From positions 1-6,790 of the forward strand of contig JAEOTK010000286.1 of the NCBI GenBank assembly GCA_016839875.1: DNA of 6,790 nucleotides, read 5' to 3'. This document shows, one piece after another, positions 6,417 through 6,790 of the stretch (its first letter is position 1; each line of letters starts with the position of its first letter). A model generated the notes under the pieces. The model worked only from the letters and a program-made list of their open reading frames with translations, searched no databases and was not told where the DNA came from. This DNA comes from Candidatus Heimdallarchaeota archaeon. Its GTDB lineage: Archaea; Asgardarchaeota; Heimdallarchaeia; Heimdallarchaeales; Heimdallarchaeaceae. The translations under genes were made by a program, and so were the position numbers.

Positions 6417-6424
6417 CTCACCTT
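6417..6424 (-). promoter_or_regulatory. Strong ribosome binding site fixing the TTG start of tldD
   Basis: AAGGTGAG on the - strand matches the archaeal anti-SD closely and lies six bases from the TTG at 6411. It is the strongest such site in the window and justifies the non-ATG start. Confidence 0.7.
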
Positions 6425-6447
6425 GTTTTAGTACTTTAACTTAAATG

Positions 6448-6506
6448 AGCACTCTTCTTTAAAGTGCTGGTCACACTATGGTCACTTTGAAATGATTAGA
6501 TAGTGT
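6448..6506 (-). promoter_or_regulatory. Putative tldDE promoter and operator region with symmetric repeats
   Basis: CTTTAAAG (6457-6464) is a plausible TATA box. A start about 27 bases downstream gives a leader of roughly 20 bases that includes the ribosome binding site. The box is bracketed by the inverted repeat AGCACT (6448-6453) / AGTGCT (6463-6468). Just upstream, TGGTCAC occurs twice on the + strand (6468-6474 and 6479-6485), 11 bases apart, and ACACTAT (6473-6479) faces ATAGTGT (6500-6506). Symmetric repeats over and beside a TATA box are where archaeal regulators commonly bind. The regulator is unknown, and short repeats in AT-rich DNA can be chance. Confidence 0.4.
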
Positions 6507-6540
6507 AGTAACATTAAGTTAGAATAACTATCATAATATC

Positions 6541-6555
6541 AATTGAAAAAAAAAA
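6541..6555 (-). terminator. T10 terminator of the gene entering from the right
   Basis: On the - strand this is an unbroken run of ten T residues followed by CAATT, about 90 bases beyond the stop codon at 6646. It fits U-tract termination of the upstream - strand gene before the tldDE promoter. Between 6556 and 6645 no gene, RNA gene or strong repeat was found. Confidence 0.5.
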
Positions 6556-6645
6556 TGATTGAAGGATTTATAAAACTATGCAAAACTAAGTAGTTAATTC
6601 TCTAAGCTGAAATTTAGAAACAAATTTAGATCTGATTGGAAATAA

Positions 6646-6790
6646 TCAGTCTGTTAAATCCCATTTTCCGCATCTACTACCCCATCTTGCAATCAAGTTG
6701 TCGTTCTTACGAATTTCAACTATTTCACATATATTAGGGCAACCATCACACTCAAATCCTGTAGTTTCAAATTTCATATCTGGTATTTCC
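6646..6790 (-). CDS. C-terminus of a Cys-rich protein resembling acyl-CoA dehydratase activase (5' end outside window)
   Basis: The - strand is open from the window edge to TGA 6648-6646, giving 47 residues. They contain FECDGCPNICEIVEIR and then RWGSRCGKWDLTD, that is Cys-X2-Cys-X3-Cys followed 18 residues later by a fourth Cys in a GXRCGK context. A Cys-rich segment of this form (CXGCXNXCE ... GXRCGK) resembles those I recall from large activases of the 2-hydroxyacyl-CoA dehydratase/BadF-BadG family, which use ATP to drive an electron onto the dehydratase. The four cysteines could bind a metal or iron-sulfur centre. The ATPase domain would lie outside the window, so the assignment rests on this tail alone. 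Another Cys-rich metalloprotein is possible. Confidence 0.42.
   Translation of the reverse strand, partial: EIPDMKFETTGFECDGCPNICEIVEIRKNDNLIARWGSRCGKWDLTD

Noticed and set aside
6566..6577. TTTATAAAA as a TATA box
   Set aside because: It is a good match but leads to no gene on the + strand. On the - strand transcription would start at the T10 tract, far from tldD. It was left out as likely chance in AT-rich DNA.
6556..6594. 12-codon + strand mini-ORF after the A10 tract, considered as a TldD/TldE substrate peptide
   Set aside because: It is too short for a leader plus core peptide, lacks Cys/Ser/Thr-rich core composition and a ribosome binding site, and points away from tldDE.

Overview
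The window looks archaeal and AT-rich (estimated by eye at roughly one third G+C). TATA-like boxes sit about 27-33 bases before start codons. Three transcription-leading genes appear leaderless or nearly so, other genes carry GGTGA ribosome binding sites, and U-rich tracts follow the genes. The gene content fits archaea: a glutaredoxin-like protein beside a stand-alone ferredoxin:thioredoxin reductase catalytic subunit, a lipoyl-free E2-type acyltransferase, secreted proteins with one C-terminal membrane anchor and a basic tail, and a TldD/TldE pair. An Asgard or other mesophilic, anaerobic archaeon would fit, but the lineage is an inference and the sequence does not fix it.

Layout, left to right. 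Bases 1-201 hold the C-terminus of a secreted, membrane-anchored protein of the NosD/parallel beta-helix type, followed by a T-rich terminator. Bases 410-1073 are a two-gene redox operon on the + strand (glutaredoxin-like protein, then FTR catalytic subunit), with a TATA-like box and two related sequence elements in front. Bases 1121-1921 encode the stand-alone 2-oxoacid-dehydrogenase-type acyltransferase, with its own TATA-like box. A short, U-rich convergent terminator region separates it from three genes on the - strand. In transcription order these are tldD (6411-4996), tldE (4994-3627) and a secreted metallophosphoesterase (3541-2000). tldD and tldE are one base apart and translationally coupled. 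A hairpin plus U-run terminator and a new TATA-like box separate tldE from the phosphoesterase. Bases 6646-6790 hold the C-terminal end of a further - strand gene with a Cys-rich tail resembling acyl-CoA dehydratase activase proteins.

How the genes work together. Glutaredoxin-like protein and FTR probably form one electron path: reduced ferredoxin to the 4Fe-4S/disulfide centre of FTR, then to the Cys-X-X-Cys protein, then to target disulfides. TldD and TldE should form the heterodimeric zinc peptidase in the cytoplasm. The phosphoesterase and the beta-helix protein belong outside the cell. Nothing in the sequence links these three groups functionally. The acyltransferase follows the redox operon but seems to have its own promoter.

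No clearly new multi-gene system is visible. The points most worth following are a cluster of short symmetric repeats around the presumed tldD promoter, a Thr in place of the metal-binding Asn in the phosphoesterase, the lipoyl-free acyltransferase beside the redox pair, and repeated elements in front of the redox operon.
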